Source: Wuchereria bancrofti (taxonomy: Eukaryota > Nematoda > Chromadorea > Rhabditida > Onchocercidae). Taken from it: a stretch of DNA of 64,000 bases. Shown here in pieces: positions 38,692 to 49,023 of this stretch; positions within the stretch are counted from its first letter, which is position 1; every line of letters begins with the position of its first letter. The position numbers and the translations under genes are program-made. Location of the stretch: contig SSBO01000003.1 of the NCBI GenBank assembly GCA_005281725.1, positions 9,119,088-9,183,087 on the forward strand, in the 5' to 3' direction. The notes below the pieces were generated by a model. That model searched no databases, was not told the origin of the DNA, and worked only from the letters and a program-made list of their open reading frames with translations.

Positions 38692-39536
38692 TGATCATGT
38701 GCTGAAGAACAGTGCAGATAGAGGGTGGGAACGCTGCTTTGTTGTAAAAGTTTATTTAGTTTTGTTGAGGTCAAAGTGTTGTCCTACTGATTAGCAAAGA
38801 TGAATAGTTGTGATAAATGTTTCATTAATTAATGGAGGGTTTATTCGTTGACAGTTGTCGTATAATGTTGAATAGAGAGTTGATTGTTGGGTTGATGTGA
38901 GTGAAAGAGCACCGCTCATCGAGTGAACTCGAGAATAATGGGAGTTTAGTTTTGAAAGACTGAGTTCATTTACAACATTTTTATAATCATCGATATATTT
39001 CTCTATTATAATTCTATTTTCCCGGCGGTCATTTCCCACACTAATTATTGGGAAGGGTTCAAATATGTGACTGATTTGTGACTTGCATAGATCGAACACT
39101 TTGACTTTTGTTCTTTCTCTCTTATAAAGGGCTGATGACTGCATCTCTCTGTTTCATCTGACAGTTTCTCCGTAGTAGGAGGAGCTAATGTGACGAACTG
39201 CTGAACCTTTCATTCCACTGTTGGCACTAAAAGTGTTCGGCATCGATCGATTTAGAACGAATGTTGTCTGTGAGAGACATTTGACCATTTGCGCCGGGTA
39301 GGGAACTTTGAGCGTAGTGCGCCACAGTGCATACATTGCTGTCAGAGTTTCATAGAAAATGATTGGAGTGTTCGTGTAATTGAATTTATCTTGCTGGGTC
39401 GCTCATCACTTGTTCTAGATGTCTTGAAGTTTATACTGGAGTTTGCAATTCCAAAAATACTTTGGGTCATCATTATTGCAGCAATTCAAACTCTTCCGCT
39501 TAAGCGCTGTTGTCATGGGGGAGGGGCTTGCATGCC

Positions 39537-39575
39537 CTTATTTTTTCTGCGAGCTATACTGGCAGAAAAAATAAG
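39537..39575. repeat. 14-bp perfect hairpin with an outer imperfect stem
   Basis: CTTATTTTTTCTGC (39537-39550) and its exact reverse complement (39562-39575) enclose an 11-base loop. Outside it CATGGGGGAG upstream and CTCCCATG downstream can extend the stem imperfectly. Confidence 0.85.
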
Positions 39576-39729
39576 ATCTCCCATGCTAGGCATGTCTCAA
39601 CCGGATGGTTCACAATTAGAATGGGCTTACTAACGACTCTAATTCTACTAAAACTTAATGAACTAATTTATACACTCTGTTGATTGGGCAATCTGAAAAC
39701 AGCAGTGGGTTTTATGATTAAAAATTCCA

Positions 39730-40092
39730 TTGTTTCCAAATTTGAAATTTTCCGACAGGATTCAGATTCCGATTCCGATTGCATTATCTCCTTATGTCAC
39801 CCACTGCATAACAAACAACACATTCTGCTTTTCAGAATATATGCAGCAACCTGCTACGCCGCCTCACCCAAATGTCCTTACAGATGACAAAAACATAATT
39901 ACTGATGACTCAGAATAGGAAAGGACTGAAAGCCTGGAAAGGAGTACTAAACAGGGATGCTGGTTTTGCGGTTCAGCAGAAAGACAGCCTGAAGACAACC
40001 TGAGTCTTCATTGCCACCTCATGTCCGAACAATACCCGGCGCAGAATGTCATACAAATAAAAGAACGTATAACATTTGCATTTTCATTTTGA
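39730..40092 (+). pseudogene. TAG-split open frame with Cys/His-rich C-terminal part
   Basis: One frame runs 39730-39918 and ends in TAG, then stays open from 39919 to TGA at 40090-40092. The first part may include a true exon, because TTTTCAG occurs just before AATATATGCAGCAACC at about 39834. Its end reads TDDKNIITDDSE. The second part contains CWFC followed about 18 residues later by HCH, a possible zinc-binding arrangement, and is rich in Glu/Arg. No family is recognised. It may be a broken gene, a terminal exon followed by chance open sequence, or part of a decayed mobile element. Confidence 0.35.
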
Positions 40093-41563
40093 TTATAATT
40101 ACTGAAATTTGTGAAATTTAATTCATTTGAAAAACACTTTTATTATGATATTTAGGGTGTTTAGTGTGAACATAATAAAAAACTTAAGGGATTGAATTAA
40201 ATCGAATAAGTATTATTTGATTTCTTTCCTTTGCATACATTTTATCTGATTAAGAGACAAATAAATTTCTGGTAATTTCGTATAATTTCTAGTGAAGATG
40301 AAGATAAGTCGAGATTTTCTTTTTTCTTTTGTTTTGTTTATAGCAATTAACTTAAGTTATAGTAGAAATAGGTAATTTTCAGAGGGAATAAAATGACTCT
40401 TTTTAACAGATGACATAAGTTTTGCTGTAATTAGAAAGACTGATACTATTGATAAACATATATAAAATCTTAAATTATCAATTATCAATTCATTTTACTG
40501 TAATTATAAGTGTAAGTAAGAAGTAACTTAAGTGATGTACTTTTTAAATGATAATTTATAACATTCTGTTTCACTATTTAGGATAGTAATCTTTGATGTT
40601 TTTAGTATTTGATATAACCCAGTGAAATTGACATTCGAGTTGATTTGCTTATACGATTAACAAAATCGTATGGATAGTACTGGTGGTAATAATAAATAAT
40701 TCAGATATAATGCTGGATATGAAGTAGTTTTGTTTCATGTTCAATTTCTTTGCTGTTTTGAAATCCGAAAACTGATCCTTTTATTATTTATTATATATAT
40801 TTATTATTTATTATTTTATTATTATGTATTATATAGGAACTAAGATTTTTTTTGAATTTCTTGACAATGATTGTTGCGCCAAGTTATTACAAAACTTTTG
40901 GTTAAATCATTTTACGATTTGATGTTCTTGAATATAAAACAAAAATGAAAACTTTCATTTGGAATTTCTTCTGAAAATTTTCAATCTTAGGAGTCGTTAA
41001 CACTGCGCTGTGCTATAGATGAAAACAAAAAAAGAAAAATACTACGAATAAGGTATACTTTTTATATTACTTTAATAATTAGTACAGCAATAATTAGGAT
41101 TTTCTTTGTCTTGATAACGACCAGAAAATACATTTTGAGCAGCAAAAATTAATAGAAGAGAGAAAGATATATATGAAGATAAAAAAAAGGATGTTAAAAA
41201 GATGGAAATACAATAAATACAATACGAAATATATTAAAAAGAAGGAAATACAATATGAAACATACACAATATCATGCAAAATATTTTTTTCTTCTCATTA
41301 ATCTCCCAAAACATACCACAGCAATTAATATCAATAAATAAAAAGACGACAAAGGATGAATTTTTATCAATGGATAAAAAAAATTAAATCTGCAGTAACA
41401 TCAAAATTTTATCCTATCGATGTCAAGTGTTAAATGATTTTCTCTTCAAAAAGCTAATCATCATCTCAATAACTACTTTTAATACAGCAACAACAAATGT
41501 TTACATTTCGAAACCGAACGTAAATATCACAGCTAAATAAAAACAAGCCACAATCGCTGTTCT
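40093..41563. other. AT-rich intergenic region downstream of SSU72
   Basis: No exon found. Presumed to include the 3' UTR of SSU72 at its right end. The frame at 41094-41279 (minus) is hydrophobic low-complexity sequence and is not called. Confidence 0.55.
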
Positions 41564-43468
41564 TCAATAAAAACAAATCGTATGCAAAATATTCCGCCGG
41601 CTGTTATTCTGTTCAAATTCTGTTAGCACTTCATCAATTTCATTATCTAAATCTTCGCAAGCTTCTAACTGAAATACCACAAAAAATGCAAAAATATATA
41701 TGAACTGAATATAAATATTTAGAAAATACTTCCCTGTCAAGATGTCGAGAAAGAAATATCAAATATCTAATTACCTCACATCAGTCGAAAGAGAGAAAAA
41801 AAAACTGGTCCCATAATTATCAAAATCTAAGCCATCCCATCACTGACTCCAACCAAAGTTGATGTGCAAGACAAAGATTATTCATTAATGAGTAGCAAAG
41901 GCTTCTTTTAAATCTAAATCCGATAGCTGAAGTTCACTTGCATAAAAATCACTGTTGAATTTCATTCGATACACAAAAAGCAATAGCAACAACATATTAA
42001 AATATGAAGCGATGCTTAGCAACTTGCTACTTCCCGTAATGATACTTAGAACTATTCCGAGAAAGCAATTCAATATACAAACCTTAGCACATAAGTCGCA
42101 AACAAATAAAGCTCCTATTGTAGCTTCTTCATGATTATCCTGTATATCAATATTGATGACATGGACACTGTCACCTTCATTTGTGTCACGCGTCTGTAAA
42201 TCTTCCACTATCTAAAACAAAACACTTCTTTAGCTTACATAAATAAGAATAAAAATATTAATCCAACAAACTATCAAAACTGATTAATAAAATAGCTTAC
42301 AGTGCAATTTGCATCAATGTTGACCGACCTTTCGAAAGGAATTCATAATGTCACAAATGGCCCAGCACAATTTTTGCTATCATTCATTGCAAATTGGTAA
42401 TCAGCAAAGATATGAAAACGAATCTCACCTGATCATACACTCTCTCCTCCAAGCATATTATCACATCAAATTTCCCACTGAAATGTTGAAACTTCTGTGG
42501 CATATCCTTTATTCTACGATTACGATCCAACATATTCAACAAACCATTCTGCGTATATCTGAAAATATTCATTAATTAAAATATTAATTGAAATAAAATG
42601 GAAAGATACATTTCTTTATGTAATCTGAATATAACACGAAGACAGGTATAAACATGTAGCAAAACATAGCAAAACCAAAAGGACAGAGGAAAATAAAGAG
42701 AACAGAACGATGCTTACAATTGAGGGTCTTTTTGTTTCAGGTCATTGTATATAAAATCATATGTGGCCACACCAAAATCATAGCAATTTGGCCTATCCGG
42801 TGTAGGTCCTGGTAATTTGACCTGACTTCCTGAACCAAATGATTCTACACTGAAACCCCTCTTCCTGAAAATGAAAAACGTTGAGATATCAAAATTTCAC
42901 ATATGAGTCATTCTTTTCTTCAGTGTGTTATTGTGATGGTCGTTACAATACTCTTTGTTCTACGACATTCTTTATTACATTAAATTTGCTACTACTAATT
43001 TGTGACAAAGTCTTCTTAACATTTTCATAATCACAAATTTGTAGTGGGACCACACCGAATTGAGCTTTCAACCTTCTTATGTTGAAAACAAATCTTCTTA
43101 GTCTTCGCATAAAATAAAATAACTAGAAACAATTGTCAAGCCCAATATAGTATCTCTTAAAAACCTCTAGAAGAAAGCCAGCCCTGCTAACTCAAGAAGC
43201 AGTATCACTATGAGCCGATCAAGATATCAACTATTTTTCAATAAATTCTAGAAAAGACAAAAGCAATTTTCCATTCTTACGATACATCCGAGCTGTCTCA
43301 CAACTACACCACCGATGTTATCTTGAAATGAAAGAGCAACATAATGTTTAAACAGTTCTACTTCGAATTCAATGGCGATATAATCAAAACTTACTGCAGG
43401 AAACTGTGAGCCTCCATACTTCTATTCATATTGCTCGAGCAACTTACGGCAAAGCGTAATTTCCCCAT
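41564..43468 (-). CDS. ssu72: RNA polymerase II CTD phosphatase SSU72, 194 aa
   Basis: Minus-strand exons: 43468-43395, 42864-42718, 42558-42429, 42211-42083 and 41668-41564. Phases match, total 585 bases. SSU72 removes phosphate from Ser5/Ser7 of the Pol II C-terminal repeats and works in 3' end formation and transcription termination in the nucleus. The catalytic CX5R loop is CSSNMNRS (Cys10, Arg16). Other family hallmarks are KRGFSVESFGSG, QVKLPGPTPDRPN, YNDL, NGLLNMLDRNRRIK, CLEERVYDQ, INIDIQDNHEEAT (137-149, the region with the general-acid Asp) and the terminal LHTICFY. Length equals that of human SSU72. The gene diverges from the unknown + strand gene whose first visible exon is at about 49024; a retroelement lies between them. 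A second, truncated copy is at 53830-55105. Confidence 0.97.
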
Positions 43469-44679
43469 GCTCGCACTACCCTAATATTTTCTTTGACGAC
43501 GCGATTTTGCGATGTACCAATACAGTGACGTATATGACCTTGCTGGCACAGAATTTGAATTAGTGAAATGCAACAGAACTGCTGGAATCAAAATCACTTT
43601 ATTTTCTATTTTTCTCCAGCAAAATATTAAACATTCAAATGATAAAAGTATATTCTTAATGAAACATTATCGTCAACTGTATAAAATACAATCATTAGTC
43701 AACTGAATACAATATAATAATCTAATCTCCCCTAACACCTAATTTATTCTTAATCAATTCAGGCTTAATGCAATAGAATCCGCTGGTATTTTATACAAAA
43801 TTCAATATCATATCAAAGAAATAGTAGGAAAATCAATCATTTCATATTATAATTTGCTGTTCAAAAGATTCAGAAAGTACCTAGTACTACTTTTCCACAG
43901 CGAAGTGAGAAATACTACGCCAAAGCATACATATAAAATATTATCCAAATTTGAAAACACCTACACCTGAAAATCAAAAGTGTTACAATTTCAAAATAAC
44001 TTAGTACGGAAATAATAGAACAAAAAATGACAGAAATGTAATAAGTAAATGACAGATTGAGAGTAGTGACATAATACAATAATTTCATTAAAAGAAAAAG
44101 ACAATACAGTGCAAAAACAAAAAACATGTCAGCGAATGAGGAAAGTGAAAACTGTTTAATCCTTTAAAAATGAATAAATTAAAGACTGAAAGCGTATTGA
44201 AAGTATAAATAGAGCTAAAGCTTTGGAAGAAGAAACAGTGCAAAAAACAAAACATTAACTAACTTTTATTGACATATACAATAATTATAAACAAAATAAG
44301 AAAAATTAAGTACTAAATATCAAAAATATTAAAAATTTTAAGAAAAATGACTAGAAATAATACACTATGAATTAAAATAAGAGTAAATTCCACAAGTAAC
44401 GACGGCTATAGCGTCATTTGATTGACGTAAATTACAATTGAACAAAATTAAAGTCTCCATTCATCAACAGTAACCATGAAATCGTTGTAAGAGCTCAATT
44501 AACCTGATGCAGCCTATGGAATTTTTTGTTTTACATTATACAAAAACTTCCCATTTAGTTTTGTTATTGGGCGGTGAATAGTGACGTAAAGAGATAAGGT
44601 CGAAATTTTTACCTTCACAAAGGTTAATGTAGAATTTCTGAAGTTTTCATTTTTAATTTAATTTTGAATTATGATTAAT
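43469..44679. other. intergenic region upstream of SSU72
   Basis: Probable SSU72 promoter and 5' region up to the retroelement insertion. It is AT-rich with no exon on either strand that has splice support. The same sequence is found at 55106-56316. Confidence 0.55.
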
Positions 44680-44684
44680 ACACA
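44680..44684. other. target-site duplication, left side
   Basis: ACACA immediately precedes the TG of the left LTR and is repeated directly after the right LTR at 48546-48550. Five bases is the usual size for BEL/Pao and many other LTR elements. The sequence is simple, so a chance match cannot be fully excluded. Confidence 0.7.
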
Positions 44685-45228
44685 TGTCGCGAAAGACGCG
44701 AAAGTTGGAATAAATCCTTAAGAAAAAATAGAGATAATTCCCTCCATCCATGACTCATTATTCATCTCATTTATAATTCTTAGATTTATTCCCATCGAAT
44801 TCCAATGTGTTTTTTTTGTTATCTTTATTCAAATCTAAAGAGATACATTTGCAATTAATCAACGTCTAGACCCTTAAATCATACTAATCTATTTCATCTT
44901 CCTCACACAATAAAACTAATCTTTACTTTATTTAAATATATTCATTGTTAACAATCTTGTTTTTTCATCCATGAGAAATTCTTCCATCTAATTCCCATTC
45001 GTCAAATCAATCTTATATATAAACCAACCAATCCTCCCATAACCATCATTTACTTTATGTTTTTGGGTGGTTTTGGGATGTTTCTCATACCTTGTAATTT
45101 TGTATTTTTATAGTTTACGTGTTTTGTTAAAATGCGCTATTATTTGTTTTATGTTAAATAAAGGTTTAATTACCCAAGTTTGAGATTGAGCTCCACGAGC
45201 CGTTGGTGTCCGCAAAACTTTCACAACA
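44685..45228 (+). repeat. BEL LTR, + orientation (544 bp)
   Basis: Begins TGTCGCGAAAGACGCG and ends CTTTCACAACA. It contains a TATA-like TATATATAAA (45014-45023) and an AATAAA signal (45157-45162) in the order expected for a promoter followed by a poly(A) signal. It is followed by AAATTT and a primer-binding-like TGGTGCCCGAGG at 45235-45246. Confidence 0.9.
45014..45023 (+). promoter_or_regulatory. TATA-like box of the LTR promoter
   Basis: TATATATAAA lies in the U3 part of the + LTR, and its mirror lies at about 48207-48216 in the minus LTR. Both would drive transcription into the element. Confidence 0.5.
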
Positions 45229-45234
45229 AAATTT

Positions 45235-45251
45235 TTGGTGCCCGAGGTGAG
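45235..45251 (+). other. primer-binding site of the retroelement
   Basis: TGGTGCCCGAGGTGAGG begins six bases after the LTR end and starts with TGG, complementary to the CCA end of a tRNA. The tRNA species is not identified here. Confidence 0.65.
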
Positions 45252-45256
45252 GTAAT

Positions 45257-45526
45257 ATGGCGACCTCTCTCAGTCAATCAGCGAAACCAACAGTTGACAG
45301 ACTGATCGAACTTCTGGACGAGATCAAGAAACTCGAATTGTTACCACCAGATCGAAACCTGCCACTGGAGGAACAGAAGCAGCAATACGAAATCAAGAAG
45401 CGAATCGTCAAGGACAAAGCCAAGCGGCTCGAGATGTATGTTGGGACTTTGGAGACAATAAACCAAAAATGGCTGGACTTCATACAACAGATCACGACAA
45501 CAACAAAGAGAAAGGAGGAAGAAGAG
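45257..45526 (+). pseudogene. 5' fragment of BEL gag on the + strand
   Basis: It starts with ATGGCGACC and encodes 90 codons of the gag N-terminus (MATSLSQSAKPTVDRLIELL...). At 45527 the sequence switches abruptly to the reverse complement of the RT region, so the frame runs on for a few unrelated residues to a stop at 45604. Compared with the minus-strand gag of the same element, codon 43 is CAA here instead of the stop TAA. Confidence 0.88.
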
Positions 45527-47973
45527 TCAGGTAGTGTAGTGGGACCACGATATAACATATTATTCAGACTTTTTTCTCCTTTAATACGGGCCGAAGCGTC
45601 ATAGACAATTCGTAATTTTGTAGTTGTCTTTCCCGGAGTTAGTACTTCATGATGAGGTAAATAATGTAAAATACCTTCTTGATCCATGTTTGCTGTCACT
45701 TTCTCAATAATATTCGACAGTAATTGCTCTTTGATTATCTCGTCATAACGTTTGAGCAAAGATTGATTGGATTGAAGTCGTTTGACTAATGTCTTTAATC
45801 GTCCATAACAAAGACCATAATTGTCTTGTAAGTTAATTTTCTTATCTTTCCATGGCCAACAAACTTGATACCTATTGTTTTCCTTAGTAATACTATTTTT
45901 AAATTGTTTTAGTGCCTCCTCATCATCTTGATCATTTGGTTGTTCGTTAATCCCTATTACTTCCAATTTCCAAAACTGATCTACATCTGGATTGGTAATG
46001 ACAGTAGTTACATTAATAGAATTAAGGCTATCAAGTTCGCAAGTCATATTAGTATATCCACAACCTGTTATTATCAATCCTACCTTGGTGTGAAGTAAAT
46101 AAAAACCTGATAGCATACTGTGGCCTTTGTAAGGTTGCATGAATTCGAAGAAATGGTCTACTCCGATAATGATATCGGGTCGCCTCCAATATCCTTCCGA
46201 TTCATCTAACTGTTTCTGACGTGTAATAAATTTCATATCATAAGAACTTGGATTAATAATTTGTAGTTTATCTGTTAAATAGTCTAATGCATAAGCGTTA
46301 ATAGTCATGATTTTAGATTCTAAAGTTCTTACTCCTAATTTTACCTTATTAGTTTGGTAGAGTTTGGGAAATTGATTGCCAAAAGAAAAAAGTTTTAATT
46401 CTTCCTTTGTGGTTTCAGCTAGACCTAAACGACTAGCTAATTTTCTTGAAATGAAAGATGATTGGGAACCTGGATCAAATAATACTAAAGCGTCTTCTCG
46501 AATGTCATGCTTACTTGGGTTAACTGCTTCAATTTCTTTGCACATTAATAAAACCTTCTTGCCTTGATGATTGATCGGTTGATTTAGTGAATTTGTAATG
46601 ATTGTTGAATTTGTTTCTTCTTTACTGGAACCATTATTGAGCGAACAATATTTCTTGTAGCATAATGCCGTATTGTGTTGACCTTTGCAGTGGAAGCATA
46701 TACGTCTTTTTTGTTTGCAGTCACTTGTCGCATGCTTCATACGGAAGCAATTAGTGCAAGCCTTAAGCTCCTTCAGGCGCTCGAATCGTTGTTTAGCCGT
46801 AAGGCAGTTCGGGCATTCACTATCCCAATGATTTTTGTTACAAAATATACAAGGTCTTCTTTCCTTGTTAAATTTTATTTTACTACTAGACTGAAGGTTC
46901 TTAACTTCATTCAATTGTTTTGTTATAAATAAGGCGGAAGTTCCTCTTCCCCTTTGAAACTGAAGTGCTCTTTTTGGGATTGGTTCTAGTGGAGTTTTCT
47001 GATTCCTATTTACCTCTTCATTTCTTTGAATTAATATCATTAAAAATTTTCGTAAATCACTTACGGACCAGGTTTCCCTTTCTGTTTTTGTTTGATAGAC
47101 CTTATCCAGAATCCATGTTGGTAGTTTGCTTTCAATTGTTACTTCGATGCTGGAGTGCTCTAAATTCTCGCCTATTGCTTCTAATTGACGAAGGATTTTC
47201 TCCATTGCTTCCACTTTTGTTTTCCATTCTTTGTCGTTCCGTTGAATAGAATAAAACTCGTTGTATAATGATTTCTTTATAGTAATAGGATTACCATATT
47301 TGTCGATTAAGACCTGTCTTATCAAATCGTAATTCTCTGGAACTATGTCAAATCCTCTTATTGCTTCTAAGGCTTCACCCTTTAAGCATGAAATCAAATA
47401 AGTGAGCTTTTGAATATTTGGAATCTCCTGCAGGTGTATGGCTGCATTAAAACTGTTCCAAAATTCTCGCCACAATTTTGGATCCCCACTAAAGACTGGT
47501 AGTGGTAGCTGTGGCAGATTTATTGTTGAATGATAACTGGGTGAGGGTCTCTCCATTTTCTTTTCTTTGGTACTCATGGACTTCTCTTGTTGGAAGGCTG
47601 ATTCAAAGTCATTATAACATGATGTTAGTGTAATGATAGCCTCCTTACTAGTATTAATCATATGAAGAATACCTTGTTTGTCGTTGACCATTTTCTCGTA
47701 TTTCTCTTCTTCCTCCTTTCTCTTTGTTGTTGTCGTGATCTGTTGTATGAAGTCCAGCCATTTTTGGTTGATTGTCTCCAAAGTCCCAACATACATCTCG
47801 AGCCGCTTGGCTTTGTCCTTGACGATTCGCTTCTTGATTTCGTATTACTGCTTCTGTTCCTCCAGTGGCAGGTTTCGATCTGGTGGTAACAATTCGAGTT
47901 TCTTGATCTCGTCCAGAAGTTCGATCAGTCTGTCAACTGTTGGTTTCGCTGATTGACTGAGAGAGGTCGCCAT
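45527..47973 (-). pseudogene. BEL/Pao gag-protease-RT fragment, minus strand, truncated
   Basis: The ATG at 47973 is followed by an in-frame TAA at codon 43 (47847-47845). After that the frame is open to the junction at 45527, about 756 codons from a later Met at 47796. Domains in order: coiled N-terminal gag; a DUF1759-type gag core (LPVFSGDPKLWREFWNSF, KLTYLISCLKGEAL); three zinc knuckles (CIFCNKNHWDSEC, CTNCFRMKHATSDC, CFHCKGQHNTALC). An A17-type aspartic protease with the DPGSQSSFI active site, a GVDHF segment and the very start of RT (KLRIVYDASA, then SLNNMLYRGP) follow. The combination is diagnostic of BEL/Pao. RT catalytic residues, RNase H and integrase are missing. The long frame that continues past 45527 only reads antisense of the + strand arm and is not part of the protein. 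Confidence 0.9.
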
Positions 47974-48001
47974 ATTACCTCACCTCGGGCACCAAAAATT
48001 T

Positions 48002-48545
48002 TGTTGTGAAAGTTTTGCGGACACCAACGGCTCGTGGAGCTCAATCTCAAACTTGGGTAATTAAACCTTTATTTAACATAAAACAAATAATAGCGCATTT
48101 TAACAAAACACGTAAACTATAAAAATACAAAATTACAAGGTATGAGAAACATCCCAAAACCACCCAAAAACATAAAGTAAATGATGGTTATGGGAGGATT
48201 GGTTGGTTTATATATAAGATTGATTTGACGAATGGGAATTAGATGGAAGAATTTCTCATGGATGAAAAAACAAGATTGTTAACAATGAATATATTTAAAT
48301 AAAGTAAAGATTAGTTTTATTGTGTGAGGAAGATGAAATAGATTAGTATGATTTAAGGGTCTAGACGTTGATTAATTGCAAATGTATCTCTTTAGATTTG
48401 AATAAAGATAACAAAAAAAACACATTGGAATTCGATGGGAATAAATCTAAGAATTATAAATGAGATGAATAATGAGTCATGGATGGAGGGAATTATCTCT
48501 ATTTTTTCTTAAGGATTTATTCCAACTTTCGCGTCTTTCGCGACA
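48002..48545 (-). repeat. BEL LTR, minus orientation
   Basis: Reverse complement of the LTR at 44685-45228, ending ...CGCGACA at the outer boundary and followed by ACACA (48546-48550), the matching target-site repeat. Confidence 0.9.
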
Positions 48546-48550
48546 ACACA

Positions 48551-49023
48551 TGAAAATTTCGTCGACTAACGTTTTTTAAAAAAAAAAACTTAACTAAATT
48601 TCTAATTTTATTGCAGATTTAACACCAATCAATCGACAGTACAGTTTAATTGTTTAGTTCTTGTAATTTAATTAAAATCATCAAATTAAAAATTTAATTG
48701 AAACTTAGCACAAAATATAAATTTGAAATGTTTTGAAATCTATTATATTCTAATATTGTTCAATTTGTTATTTCATAGTTAAAAAATATTTTGAAATATA
48801 TTTTCACATGTTTTATGCTAACTGATTAAAGTTATTAGTTTAGTTTATTCATATTTCATTTAATTTTTAATAAAAGTTTGGATAATTTGCATAACTAATA
48901 GCTGATTAGTGATCAATTTGTATAAATTTTTTAAATTAACAAAAAAGTAATAAATACCAATTGCTATATATATAACAGTTTATTTTACACAAATTTCTTC
49001 AAATTAACTGGTCGATTGATTAA
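48551..49023. other. AT-rich sequence upstream of the unknown + strand gene
   Basis: No exon is supported. A TTTTATTGCAG acceptor-like site at about 48606-48616 has no open frame with a donor. May contain the original promoter region of the gene beginning near 49024. Confidence 0.45.

Larger units (their letters stand above)
37756..40092. other. GC-richer island of short broken ORFs, possible degenerate retroelement
   Basis: Base composition rises clearly above the surrounding AT-rich DNA, and both strands carry many 60-120 codon frames, none with a recognisable domain. At about 38090-38102 the sequence ACATTGGTGACC resembles the LTR-end/primer-binding junction of some gypsy or BEL elements, and a TGTCACAAAATG sequence at 37755 could be a degenerate LTR start. 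No second LTR was found. Internal features (a 30-bp tandem repeat, a hairpin, a TAG-split frame) are listed separately. Element identity is only a suggestion. Confidence 0.35.
44685..48545. mobile_element. BEL/Pao LTR retrotransposon with inverted arms, left copy
   Basis: The insertion consists of LTR(+) 44685-45228, primer-binding region and 5' gag on the + strand to 45526. A minus-strand fragment then reads from RT (partial) back through protease and gag (45527-47973), ending in an LTR in minus orientation (48002-48545). The arms 44685-45526 and 47704-48545 are both 842 bp and nearly exact reverse complements. Both outer termini are U3 ends (TGTCGCG... and ...CGCGACA), whereas a normal element has one U3 and one U5 end. 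ACACA flanks both sides (44680-44684, 48546-48550), which fits a 5-bp target-site duplication. Integrase, RNase H and the 3' half of RT are absent, so it cannot be autonomous. Confidence 0.88.

Noticed and set aside
45274..47796. A continuous 840-codon minus-strand frame taken as one protein
   Set aside because: From about residue 757 on it reads the antisense of the inverted + strand gag arm (low-complexity S/F/V/C sequence). The true coding part stops at the inversion junction 45526/45527. The same holds for 56910-59432.
47678..47956. 92-codon + frame antisense to gag (also 59314-59592)
   Set aside because: It is the complement of the gag N-terminus in the minus-oriented arm; composition (S, F, V, C) is typical of antisense of Lys/Glu-rich coding sequence.
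48606..48655. A first exon of the unknown + gene after TTTTATTGCAG
   Set aside because: The frames after the acceptor close quickly and there is no donor in a usable phase.
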